From Planktothrix tepida PCC 9214 (GTDB lineage: Bacteria > Cyanobacteriota > Cyanobacteriia > Cyanobacteriales > Microcoleaceae): DNA of 46,177 nucleotides. Under the pieces are notes generated by a model. The model did no database searches. It was not told the origin of the DNA and worked only from the letters and a program-made list of their open reading frames with translations. The stretch covers positions 380,953 to 427,129 of the forward strand of contig NZ_LN889782.1 in the NCBI RefSeq assembly GCF_900009145.1, given 5' to 3'. Positions within the stretch are counted from its first letter, which is position 1; each line of letters opens with the position of its first letter. Positions 8,788-16,472 of the stretch are shown here, one piece after another. The position numbers and the translations under genes are program-made.

Positions 8788-8789
8788 CC

Positions 8790-9857
8790 CTACTTCTGCT
8801 CTGGATGCGCCGCTTCTGGGGAAGTCGCTCCCATCTTATTAATCCTATAAATCATTTGATATAATCGTCCAACACGACGTTGATTAAAATGGAACATTAG
8901 ACGCGGTAAGCCTTCGGTTTCGCCCCCTATCTCTTCAGGGAAAGCTTCCGTTTTCTCAATTCTTCCTTTAGATAAGATATCGTGAAACTCGGTATTGAGT
9001 TGTTCCACTTGCTCATTTGATAATTCCGATTTTAAGCGCATTACAAACTTATCTTTAACGTGGCGACTTGAATGATAAACTCGATAGAAATTAGCGATCG
9101 CTTCACAAGCCACAGACAAATCATCCGTAATCGTATAAAAACTTGGATCATCCGGTGAAATCAATCCCCGATTGAGCATTTGTTTTTCAATAAATTGATG
9201 TAAATCGTACCAATAATCCCCCCCCGGACGATCCACTAAAATCAATGGAGCAGGGCCAAATTTTCCCGTTTGAATTAAGGTTAAACATTCAAAGGTTTCA
9301 TCTAACGTCCCAAACCCCCCTGGAAACATCGCTAAAGCATCACTTTCACGCAAAAAAAACAGCTTGCGCGTGAAAAAATATTTAAACATAATTGCTTTTT
9401 TATTCCCTTCAATATACGGATTTGAAGATTGTTCAAAGGGAAGTTGAATATTTAATCCAAACGATAAATCCAGACCTGCACCCTCATTTCCCGCCTGCAT
9501 AATCCCACCCCCACCCCCAGTTAAGACCATAAATCCTTGCTGGGTGACACATTGGGCAAAATCTGCTGCCATACGATACTCTTGAGTATTAGCCGAAATG
9601 CGAGCCGAACCAAAAATACAAATTTTGCGAACATGGCGATAGGGATAAAAAATTTGAAACCCTCGTTCTAAGTCCAGCAAAGAGGCGGAAATAATTTTCC
9701 AATCCAGAGTCTCAAATTCCTCCCCAGCCATGTGAACTAGGCTTGAAAGTGCTCGTGAAATCCACTTCTTATGCTTTAAATTCGGCAGTTGATCAACTAA
9801 CTGAATAATATCTGCTTGTAGAGAATCTACCGCTTGGCTAATGTCAGAGGAGTTCAT
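8790..9857 (-). CDS. LOG-family Rossmann-fold protein (TIGR00730 / 'lysine decarboxylase-like')
   Basis: A 355-residue protein whose core (about 75-275) is a LOG-type Rossmann fold: VRKICIFGSARI at the first strand, TGGGGGIMQAGNEGA near 113, and the diagnostic PGGFGTLDE at 179-187, with the conserved Arg two turns earlier (FFTRK). Characterised LOG proteins are cytokinin-ribotide or nucleotide 5'-monophosphate phosphoribohydrolases; they were long misannotated as lysine decarboxylases. This protein has about 70 extra residues at each end, as in the large bacterial subgroup, so the substrate is uncertain. It follows trxA on the same strand after a 207 bp gap. Confidence 0.85.
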   Translation of the reverse strand: MNSSDISQAVDSLQADIIQLVDQLPNLKHKKWISRALSSLVHMAGEEFETLDWKIISASLLDLERGFQIFYPYRHVRKICIFGSARISANTQEYRMAADFAQCVTQQGFMVLTGGGGGIMQAGNEGAGLDLSFGLNIQLPFEQSSNPYIEGNKKAIMFKYFFTRKLFFLRESDALAMFPGGFGTLDETFECLTLIQTGKFGPAPLILVDRPGGDYWYDLHQFIEKQMLNRGLISPDDPSFYTITDDLSVACEAIANFYRVYHSSRHVKDKFVMRLKSELSNEQVEQLNTEFHDILSKGRIEKTEAFPEEIGGETEGLPRLMFHFNQRRVGRLYQMIYRINKMGATSPEAAHPEQK

Positions 9858-10064
9858 ACGATTTTATCACTTACAACAAAGCACCTCAGACCCAAAGTTC
9901 CAAGGCGCAACACCCGTGAATAATGAGCTTGAGGTTTGAGTATCATTTTGGAGGACTCAAGAACTCCGTCTAGCAACTGACTCAAATGGATTGTTTTTGA
10001 AGTCAGTTGTTTAGATGAGTTGTCAACCCCTGCAACAATGATTAAATAGTGTTCGCTAACGACT

Positions 10065-10400
10065 TCAGGTATTTGGCTTCAGATACTTTTCTAAAGTAGA
10101 CGCTAATGTCGTTTTAGGAACAGCACCCACAACCATATCCACTCTTTGACCTCCTTTGAAAATCATCAGAGTTGGAATACTGCGAATACCATACTGACTA
10201 GCAGTAGTAGCATTTTCATCTGTATTGAGCTTGACTACTTTTACTTGCCCGGCATATTGCTCTGCAATTTCCTCGACAACAGGTGCAACCATGCGACAAG
10301 GCCCGCACCAAGGAGCCCAAAAATCCACTAATACTGGGATTTCGCTGTCAAGCACATCTTCCTTAAAACTAGCATCAGTAACTGTTAAGGCGTTGGACAT
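10065..10400 (-). CDS. trxA: Thioredoxin (m-type-like)
   Basis: A 111-residue classical thioredoxin with the redox site WCGPC (Cys32 and Cys35), buried Asp26 and the cis-proline loop [14 protein letters not shown]. It reduces protein disulphides and in cyanobacteria receives electrons from ferredoxin- or NADPH-thioredoxin reductase. An AAGGA sequence about 12 nt before the ATG serves as ribosome binding site. The gene is followed on the left by the LOG gene. Upstream (right) lie Yfr1 and guaB3, an arrangement conserved across cyanobacteria. A TATAAT at 10558-10563 (minus strand) suggests a leader of about 150 nt. Confidence 0.96.
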   Translation of the reverse strand: MSNALTVTDASFKEDVLDSEIPVLVDFWAPWCGPCRMVAPVVEEIAEQYAGQVKVVKLNTDENATTASQYGIRSIPTLMIFKGGQRVDMVVGAVPKTTLASTLEKYLKPNT

Positions 10401-11067
10401 CCCTAGAAATCCTTATATATAAGACCCTATCAAATTTGACAGTCTCATCGTAGACACAAGAGTATCTAACGAGAGCTTCTTGCTTAACCAATTGAATAGG
10501 CAAAGCGTTAATTTTAGATTTAACAGCTTTCCTACCCTCTTGTCCACAAGAAATTAGATTATACGTCCACTGACTGTCGAACAGTAGACGAAGCCAGAGA
10601 GGAGATTAAGGCTCTCCAGTTTTTGCTTTCTTTTTGTCTATCCTACTCGGATGTTGAGCAAGCTGTTAACTCGGCAATAACTCCTCATTATATTTCAATA
10701 CGGGCTTGAATTAACCATTAGGAGAACTTAGCTCAAATGCAATAATTTGAGTTAGATCATCCATCCCTGGAGGGATAACGTTACAGGGGGACACGGGAAA
10801 CTCTGGCTCTATTAGAGCTTAAATCTTTTCAAAATTAAATTCAACCTTATTATGGGGACAAGGCTTAATTCATTTCGTTTCGATTTAAGTGGATTCTTCA
10901 AGGCAGACCCTTAAGCCAATCTTACCGCAAAAGGATATTCAGTTGAACAATTACTCACCTGATACCCCATTATCAAAATTTTTGTCTAACGACTTGCACA
11001 AATGAGCAGTTATCCTTATCCTAGGAGCAAGCGAATCTAAGCGGGTCGGTTCTAATTTCTAAAATTA
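10401..11067. other. Long non-coding spacer upstream of trxA
   Basis: No open frame of note. It contains a minus-strand TATAAT at 10558-10563 and, read on the plus strand, three consecutive hairpins: CTTG/CAAG at 10539-10550; a bulged stem CGTC..ACTG/CAGT..GACG at 10564-10590; and GAGAG/CTCTC at 10597-10616, followed by a T-rich stretch to about 10640. This could be the trxA promoter and leader or an unrecognised small RNA. The remainder shows nothing I can identify. Confidence 0.35.
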
Positions 11068-11137
11068 AGAAACCGCCCGAACAAAAGTTCAGGCGGAGTG
11101 TGGTGTGAGGAGTGAACGGAAACATACGTCTCCGCTT
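11068..11137 (-). ncRNA. yfr1: Yfr1 small regulatory RNA
   Basis: On the minus strand a 5' hairpin (GCGGA pairing with TCCGT) is followed by an unpaired stretch holding ACTCCTCACACCAC, the ultraconserved Yfr1 motif. A strong terminator hairpin follows, CCGCCTGAAC pairing with GTTCGGGCGG around TTTT, then a T-rich tail. Yfr1 is a trans-acting riboregulator of cyanobacteria; in Prochlorococcus its conserved motif pairs with porin mRNAs. The location between trxA and guaB, on the same strand, is the conserved one. Ends are approximate; the length of about 65-70 nt matches known Yfr1. Confidence 0.93.
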
Positions 11138-11241
11138 CTTCTATTGTGACATTTTATTTCCCAGAATTCCAGGTTGAGTTGTAATTTTTACGACTCTTTA
11201 ACAAGTGTTGTCAAGAATCCTTGAACTCCTCCTCCGTAAAT

Positions 11242-12405
11242 TTACTTACCCATTCCTAACTGTTGAGCTTTTTGGTAGACTTTCCCTTCTGTTAACAGTG
11301 AAGGCGCAATCACCACTTCCACTTGCTGCATTTCTGGAATTGTCTGCGCCCCCAGGGTTCCCATACTGGTTTTTAACGCCCCCAATAAATTATGAGTTCC
11401 GTCATCGAGTTGAGCGGGGCCACGCAGAATTTGTTCTAAGGTTCCCGTTGTTCCCACCCGAATTCGAGTTCCACGGGGTAACACCGGACTCGGCGTTGCC
11501 ATTCCCCAGTGATAACCCCGTCCCGGAGCTTCTTTAGCACGGGCAAAGGGAGAACCAATCATCACCCCATCAGCACCACAAGCAATACATTTACAGATAT
11601 CTCCTCCGGTAATTAATCCGCCATCGGCAATAATTGGTACATAACGTCCGGTTTCTTGATAGAAATCATTCCGAGCAGCAGCACAGTCGGCTACGGCCGT
11701 TGCTTGGGGAACTCCAACCCCTAAAACCCCCCGTGAGGTACAAGCTGCACCAGGGCCAATCCCAACTAAAATTCCCGCCGCACCGGCTTTCAGCAAATCT
11801 AAGGTGATGTCGTAGGTGACACAGTTGCCCAAAATCACCGGAATGGGCATTTCTTGACAAAATTTGACTAAATCCAGAGGGGTCACAGACTCTGGTGAGA
11901 GGAAGGTGGTTGACACCACTGTTGCTTGGACAAAAAATAAATCAGCCCCAGCTTCAGCCACAACAGCGCCGTATTTACTCGCTCCGGCCGGGGTGGCACT
12001 CACCGCCGCAATACCCCCTCCGTTTTTAATTTGCTGAATGCGTTGAGTAATCAGTTCCGGTTTGATGGGTTCTGCATACAATTCTTGCATCAGGGTGACA
12101 AACTCATCTTTCCCCACTGAAGCGATGCGATCCAAAATCGGTTCTGGATCTTCGTAACGGGTTTGAATCCCTTCTAGGTTTAATACCCCCAATGCTCCTA
12201 GTTTCGATAATTCCACCGCCATGCGAACATCGACCACCCCATCCATTGCACTAGCAATAATGGGAATTTCTCGTTCAATGCCACCAATTGTCCAGGTTGT
12301 ATCTGCTAAAACTGGATCAAGGGTGCGCTGTCCAGGGACTAACGCAATTTCGTCAATGCCATACGCTCTGCGGGCAACCTTGCCCCGACCAATTACAATA
12401 TCCAC
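11242..12405 (-). CDS. guaB3: GuaB3-family IMP dehydrogenase-related protein
   Basis: A 387-residue (beta/alpha)8 barrel of the IMPDH/GMP reductase superfamily without the CBS pair of canonical IMPDH. The catalytic Cys222 lies in GIGPGAACTSRGVLG. The dinucleotide region IIASAMDGVVDV, the phosphate-binding IADGGLITGGD and the flap region AKEAPGRGYHWGM are present. Cyanobacterial GuaB3 has been reported to act as an unusual IMP dehydrogenase in guanine nucleotide synthesis. I chose a GTG start at 12405, giving (M)DIVIGRGK, because this reproduces the typical family length and N-terminus. The frame stays open 63 codons further upstream, but that part is low complexity and unlike the family. Yfr1 lies just downstream on the same strand. 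Confidence 0.93.
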   Translation of the reverse strand: MDIVIGRGKVARRAYGIDEIALVPGQRTLDPVLADTTWTIGGIEREIPIIASAMDGVVDVRMAVELSKLGALGVLNLEGIQTRYEDPEPILDRIASVGKDEFVTLMQELYAEPIKPELITQRIQQIKNGGGIAAVSATPAGASKYGAVVAEAGADLFFVQATVVSTTFLSPESVTPLDLVKFCQEMPIPVILGNCVTYDITLDLLKAGAAGILVGIGPGAACTSRGVLGVGVPQATAVADCAAARNDFYQETGRYVPIIADGGLITGGDICKCIACGADGVMIGSPFARAKEAPGRGYHWGMATPSPVLPRGTRIRVGTTGTLEQILRGPAQLDDGTHNLLGALKTSMGTLGAQTIPEMQQVEVVIAPSLLTEGKVYQKAQQLGMGK

Positions 12406-12698
12406 TCTTGTATTTGTTCCCAAGACTCTATTTCTATTTAGACTATCAAAAATGAGGGGACATGGGGAAAACAGGGGACATGAGGATAGGGGCAAAAGGG
12501 AGGGGAAATGATTAATTTCTGTACAAATAAGCCAAGCGCGAAGCCATACCATAGACTCCAAACCCGTGATTAGGTAATCACAGTCAAGGGTCAACCGTTA
12601 ACAACCCTCGCTAAATTTTTTAAAATTGCTAAAAACCGATAGGGAAACTGGGATATGATGAAAAAGCAAGATTGAATTGAAATTACAGGACATTAACT
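12406..12698. other. Divergent intergenic region between guaB3 and the peroxiredoxin gene
   Basis: About 290 bp that must hold two divergent promoters. A G-rich low-complexity stretch (repeats of GGGGACATG/GGGGA near 12455-12508) lies on the guaB3 side. No clear promoter pair or operator was recognised. Confidence 0.4.
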
Positions 12699-13337
12699 AT
12701 GACACTGCGACTTGGGGATACCGTACCCAACTTTACTCAAGCATCCTCCGAAGGTGACATTAACTTTTATGACTGGGCTGGAGATAGTTGGGTGGTGTTA
12801 TTCTCTCACCCAGCCGACTATACACCCGTTTGCACAACGGAACTGGGAACCGTTGCTAAATTAAAACCCGAATTTGACAAACGCAACGTTAAAGTGATTG
12901 CGTTGAGTGTGGATGATGCGGACTCCCACCAAGGTTGGATTCAAGATATTAACGAAACTCAAAATACCACCGTTAATTATCCAGTTTTAGCAGACCCAGA
13001 CCGCAAAGTGTCAGAGTTGTACGACATGATTCATCCGAATGCAAATGCTGCGGTTACAGTGCGGACTGTTTTTATTATTGACCCTAATAAAAAACTACGT
13101 TTAAGCTTAACTTATCCTCCCAGCACCGGACGTAACTTTGATGAAATTCTGCGGGTGATTGATTCGCTGCAACTCACTGATCACTACAGCGTCGCCACCC
13201 CGGCGGACTGGAAAGATGGGGATGATTGTGTGATTGTTCCTTCCCTCAAAGACCCCGAAGTTTTGAAAGAGAAGTTCCCGAAAGGCTATCAAGAAGTCAA
13301 ACCTTATTTACGTCTGACACCTCAACCCAATAAATAA
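12699..13337 (+). CDS. 1-Cys peroxiredoxin (Prx6-type)
   Basis: A 212-residue thiol peroxidase that reduces H2O2 and alkyl hydroperoxides. The peroxidatic Cys45 lies in PADYTPVCTTELG with the conserved Pro and Thr; the C-terminal extension (about 150-212, with TPADWKDGDDCVIVPSL) is the dimerisation arm of Prx6-type enzymes. There is no resolving cysteine in the 2-Cys position, although Cys in DDCVIV is present as in relatives. A strong terminator follows at 13353-13393. Pieces of a second copy of the 3' end occur at 14955-15029, beyond the neighbouring glycosyltransferase. Confidence 0.95.
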   Translation: MTLRLGDTVPNFTQASSEGDINFYDWAGDSWVVLFSHPADYTPVCTTELGTVAKLKPEFDKRNVKVIALSVDDADSHQGWIQDINETQNTTVNYPVLADPDRKVSELYDMIHPNANAAVTVRTVFIIDPNKKLRLSLTYPPSTGRNFDEILRVIDSLQLTDHYSVATPADWKDGDDCVIVPSLKDPEVLKEKFPKGYQEVKPYLRLTPQPNK

Positions 13338-13352
13338 ACGAGTCTTCAAGAA

Positions 13353-13393
13353 AAAACCCAGTTTCTTAATGCAAAAAGGAGAAGCTGGGTTTT
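13353..13393 (+). terminator. Rho-independent terminator after the peroxiredoxin gene
   Basis: A 14 bp stem (AAAACCCAGTTTCT pairing with AGAAGCTGGGTTTT, one G-U) with a 13 nt loop. The T and A runs on both sides would let it act for both converging genes. Confidence 0.75.
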
Positions 13394-13487
13394 GCATTAG
13401 TCCTGTTAATCCCTAAAGGAGCTTAGACACAGGAGAGTGATCGGTTATTGTGCTAATAGATGTCGGCTATGGAAATAACACAAGTTC

Positions 13488-14717
13488 TTATTCAATACCT
13501 TTGCCGGGTCTTGCATAAGAACTCTGAAGAATAAGATTGTGAAGAGTTGCCGCTCCCAAGCGACTATCAAACTTTTCGATAACAGTTTGACGGCCAGCTT
13601 TAGCAAGTTGCTTACGAAATAGATCATCGGTAAGCAACTGCACAATAGCATCTGCCAACTTCTGTACATCAAAAGGAGGTACCAACAATCCGTTCACATG
13701 ATCTGTGATAATCTCCACAACTCCGCCAGCCGCAGTTCCAATCGTTGCTACCTCAGCAGCCATTGCTTCTAAATAGACGACTCCCAAAGGTTCCTTGTGG
13801 GAAGCTAGTATAAATAAATCGGCAGATTGCGCTTCTGAAAGACATTCTTCTTCCCCTATAGAACCTAACAGAAGAACATCTTCATTTAGACCTAACTCAT
13901 AGATTAAAGCTTGCAGTCTTGGCTGTTCTGGACCTGAACCAGCAATTCTTAACTGAAAAGGTACACCCTTTTCCTTTACGATTGCTACCGCTTTTATCAA
14001 AATATCAAAGCCCTTGCTAAAAACTAAGCGTCCAATACTCAAAATTCGCTTTGGACAAGCAACATCTAATTTCTTGTTAGAATCAGGCATCCATTTTTGG
14101 GTATCTACTCCATGCCTGGTGATGTAATGATAATGTTGTGGAGCAAGTGATGAGAAATCTTTCTGCATCTCTTCCACCATCCACTCTGCTACTAAAGTAA
14201 CAAAAGCAGCATCCTCAAATTTTTCTTTTAATGCACCTCCCCAATCCTCAAATGCTGCTACTACAGTTAGTGAAAATGGTAAATCTACTAACCGTTTGAC
14301 CATCATACACAAAATAGCACTGTTTCCAGGTATGGGGGTATGCAAGTGCTTGATTTGCCTGTATTTCACTTCTTGTGCTAATTGACAAGCCGGAATTATC
14401 AATGGTAGAACCGATTTCCAAGATGGTTGTTTGTCTACAGGTAAGGTAAAAGCCAACTGAATACAAGATAGAAACCCTTTCAGATGACGTACTATCGCCC
14501 AAGTCAAACTCAGGATGATTTTACTAATGCTAAGTGGCCATAGATAGCAAGTTTCAGCCTGAGCAGCTAAGGCAAAGCTATGCTTTCCCAATTCTTTAGG
14601 CTGACGAGTTGAGAAAATAGTGATATCCAGCCCCAACTCTCTAAGATGAGAGATTTCACGCCAGGCCCATACATGGGATTGTCCGGGCCATTCTGGAATT
14701 AAATAACCAATTTTCAT
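13488..14717 (-). CDS. GT4-type glycosyltransferase (GT-B fold)
   Basis: A 409-residue retaining glycosyltransferase. The N-terminal Rossmann half opens MKIGYLIPEWPGQSH. The C-terminal nucleotide-sugar half has ILSIGRLVFSKGFDILIKA, followed by the EX7E motif KEPLGVVYLEAMA, the GT4 signature. It most resembles transferases that build exopolysaccharide or cell-surface glycans; donor and acceptor are unknown. No other glycan genes are adjacent, which is unusual for this class. It lies between the peroxiredoxin gene and a decayed copy of that gene's 3' end, next to a palindromic repeat, so it looks like an insertion into a once continuous peroxiredoxin-cysK stretch. Confidence 0.85.
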   Translation of the reverse strand: MKIGYLIPEWPGQSHVWAWREISHLRELGLDITIFSTRQPKELGKHSFALAAQAETCYLWPLSISKIILSLTWAIVRHLKGFLSCIQLAFTLPVDKQPSWKSVLPLIIPACQLAQEVKYRQIKHLHTPIPGNSAILCMMVKRLVDLPFSLTVVAAFEDWGGALKEKFEDAAFVTLVAEWMVEEMQKDFSSLAPQHYHYITRHGVDTQKWMPDSNKKLDVACPKRILSIGRLVFSKGFDILIKAVAIVKEKGVPFQLRIAGSGPEQPRLQALIYELGLNEDVLLLGSIGEEECLSEAQSADLFILASHKEPLGVVYLEAMAAEVATIGTAAGGVVEIITDHVNGLLVPPFDVQKLADAIVQLLTDDLFRKQLAKAGRQTVIEKFDSRLGAATLHNLILQSSYARPGKGIE

Positions 14718-14752
14718 ATAAGTGCTGGTGCAAAATAAATTACCGAGTTGAC

Positions 14753-14865
14753 AAAGGGAAGACCGGATCTGGGAATCATCAAATGTGTAAATAATTATGT
14801 TTGCGTACTTATAAGTACCTACACAAAATTATTTGCATATCCGATTTCTGGTTTTCCCTTTGTTT
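14753..14865. mobile_element. MITE-like imperfect palindrome
   Basis: The outer arms are ACAAAGGGAAGACC at about 14754 and its near-perfect inverse GGTTTTCCCTTTGT at about 14852. Between them is a long imperfect palindrome centred on GTACTTATAAGTAC, with AAATAATT..TG and CA..AATTATTT flanks. About 45 bp to the right, TGTGTAATTAATTTTGTTTA-type sequence repeats the inner left arm (near 14891). There is no open frame. This is the architecture of a small non-autonomous transposon or of paired IS ends; the parent IS is not in the window. Confidence 0.5.
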
Positions 14866-14954
14866 TAAGAGCTTCAGGTTAACCTAGTGTGTAATTAATT
14901 TTGTTTACCTACTTAGCAATCCTAAATAAATTGCCCTTTTCATTTTACTCTAAT

Positions 14955-15029
14955 CTTAGCAGACCCAGACCGTAAAAGGTGATCAAGAAGTCAAACCCTA
15001 TTTACGTCTGACACCTCAACCCAATAACA
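14955..15029 (+). pseudogene. Decayed, internally deleted copy of the peroxiredoxin 3' end
   Basis: Starting near 14955, AGCAGACCCAGACCG matches the peroxiredoxin gene near 12990. It then jumps directly to AAGAAGTCAAACCCTATTTA-type sequence, which matches the last codons near 13291-13334, through the former stop. The roughly 280 bp between these two segments in the intact gene are missing. A further match, AGTTAATCCCTAAA at 15083-15096, corresponds to sequence after the intact gene (about 13405-13418). It is a relic of a duplication that now flanks the glycosyltransferase. Confidence 0.8.
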
Positions 15030-15138
15030 ACACTTCAGACAGTTTGCGATAGCCTTCGGCTGGGCGGAGCATCATCTAGTCCAGTTAATCCCTAAAATAA
15101 AAGAAACGCAGTGCAAAATTTTAACTAGGACGTTGTTC

Positions 15139-16122
15139 ATGGACATTAAAAACGGTTTTGTTGGCACAATTGGGAATACCCCTTTAATTCGATTAAACAG
15201 TTTCAGTGATGAAACTGGGTGTGAAATTTTAGGGAAAGCAGAATTTTTAAATCCCGGCGGTTCTGTGAAAGATCGGGCGGCTTTATATATTATTAAAGAT
15301 GCAGAAGAAAAAGGATTACTAAAACCCGGTGGAACCGTTGTAGAAGGAACTGCTGGAAATACGGGAATCGGATTAGCCCATATTTGTAATGCCAAAGGCT
15401 ACAAATGTTTAATTATTATTCCTGACACTCAATCTCCTGAAAAAATGGAAGCCTTAAGAACTTTAGGAGCCGAAGTTCGACCAGTTCCTGCTGTTCCGTA
15501 TAAAGATCCAAATAATTATGTTAGATTATCAGGACGGTTAGCGTCAGAAATGGAAAATGCAGTTTGGGCAAATCAATTTGATAATTTAGCCAATCGTTTA
15601 GCCCATTATGAAACAACCGGGCCAGAAATTTGGGAACAAACCGATGGTAAAGTCGATGCTTGGGTCGCTGCAACAGGAACCGGAGGAACGTTTGCCGGAG
15701 TTTCGCTCTTTTTAAAAGAGAAAAATCCTCAGATTAAAACCGTTGTTGCTGATCCGATGGGGAGTGGGTTATATAGTTATGTAAAAACGGGAGAAATTAA
15801 TCCTCAAGGAAATTCAATTACGGAAGGGATTGGGAATAGTCGAATCACCGCAAATATGGAAAATGTTCCCATTGATGATGCCATTTTAGTAGATGATAAT
15901 GAAGCTTTACGGGTCATTTATCAACTGTTAAGAAAAGATGGATTATTTATGGGAGGTTCTGTAGGAATTAATGTAGGGGCGGCGGTAGCTTTAGCGAAAG
16001 AAATGGGGCCGGGTCATACCATTGTTACGGTCTTATGTGATGGGGGTGCTCGTTATCAATCTAAATTATTTAATAAACAATGGTTACAGGAACGCAATCT
16101 CTGGCCTGATAATTTAGATTAA
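15139..16122 (+). CDS. cysK: Cysteine synthase A (O-acetylserine sulphhydrylase)
   Basis: A 327-residue PLP enzyme of the beta-family that makes cysteine from O-acetylserine and sulphide. Lys44 in NPGGSVKDRAA is the Schiff-base lysine; EGTAGNTGIG is the substrate loop and AATGTGGTFAG binds the PLP phosphate. The C-terminal half (SITEGIGN, GLFMGGSVGINVGAA) is typical. The cyanobacterial start MDIKNGFVGTIGNTPLI fits the ATG at 15139; the TTG two codons upstream can be ignored. A GC-rich hairpin follows the stop at 16139-16157. CysK/CysM discrimination from sequence alone is not absolute. Confidence 0.93.
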   Translation: MDIKNGFVGTIGNTPLIRLNSFSDETGCEILGKAEFLNPGGSVKDRAALYIIKDAEEKGLLKPGGTVVEGTAGNTGIGLAHICNAKGYKCLIIIPDTQSPEKMEALRTLGAEVRPVPAVPYKDPNNYVRLSGRLASEMENAVWANQFDNLANRLAHYETTGPEIWEQTDGKVDAWVAATGTGGTFAGVSLFLKEKNPQIKTVVADPMGSGLYSYVKTGEINPQGNSITEGIGNSRITANMENVPIDDAILVDDNEALRVIYQLLRKDGLFMGGSVGINVGAAVALAKEMGPGHTIVTVLCDGGARYQSKLFNKQWLQERNLWPDNLD

Positions 16123-16138
16123 TTGCAGGTATGTTTTA

Positions 16139-16157
16139 GGGCGAGAAAACCTCGCCC
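16139..16157 (+). terminator. Hairpin after cysK
   Basis: GGGCGAG and CTCGCCC form a perfect 7 bp GC-rich stem with an AAAAC loop, 16 bp after the stop codon. There is no immediate T run, so it may be an RNA 3' stabiliser or an intergenic palindrome instead. Confidence 0.45.
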
Positions 16158-16186
16158 CTACAGAGGGTGATATTCTATTTTTTATC

Positions 16187-16325
16187 TTACCAAGGACTTC
16201 CGACTAATGTAAATGCTGCCCAATAATAGGGATAGTTTAACTCGTTATTATTAAGATTTTGTAGATCGGAAGGAAGGGTAATTTCTTGGTTGTGATTGAC
16301 TAAAATTAAACGACCTTCTTCAATT
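16187..16325 (-). pseudogene. 3' end remnant of a second haemagglutinin-CHAT gene
   Basis: About 139 bp closely match the last 139 bp of the intact gene at 23443-23581, including the stop codon and the C-terminal ...FTLVGSPW-type residues. The match ends abruptly at 16325. The matching 5' end is at 21862-21998 on the same strand, so both pieces appear to be the two ends of one lost paralogue. Confidence 0.88.
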
Positions 16326-16472
16326 CAGTTATTTGTAGCAAACATTTAAGGATTTCATATTAGCTGTTGTCGTAGAAAAAGTGATCGCTCGGATACTTTT
16401 TCTGGACTTCTCAGAATCCAAGATCTCCTAGTGATCGCTTGAAATGACTCAGATGACCAAAGCCAACTATTG
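16326..16472. other. Junction between the CHAT remnant and the phosphatase/EF-hand gene
   Basis: Non-coding. It carries AGTGATCGCT-type sequences at about 16379-16388 and 16429-16438 and a near-palindromic CACTAGGAGATCTTGG/CCAAGATCTCCTAGTG stretch. No gene was recognised. Confidence 0.3.

Noticed and set aside
12406-12594. N-terminal extension of the guaB3 frame by 63 codons
   Set aside because: The extension is low-complexity and Pro/Leu/Ser-rich, and the GTG at 12405 reproduces the normal length and start of the family.
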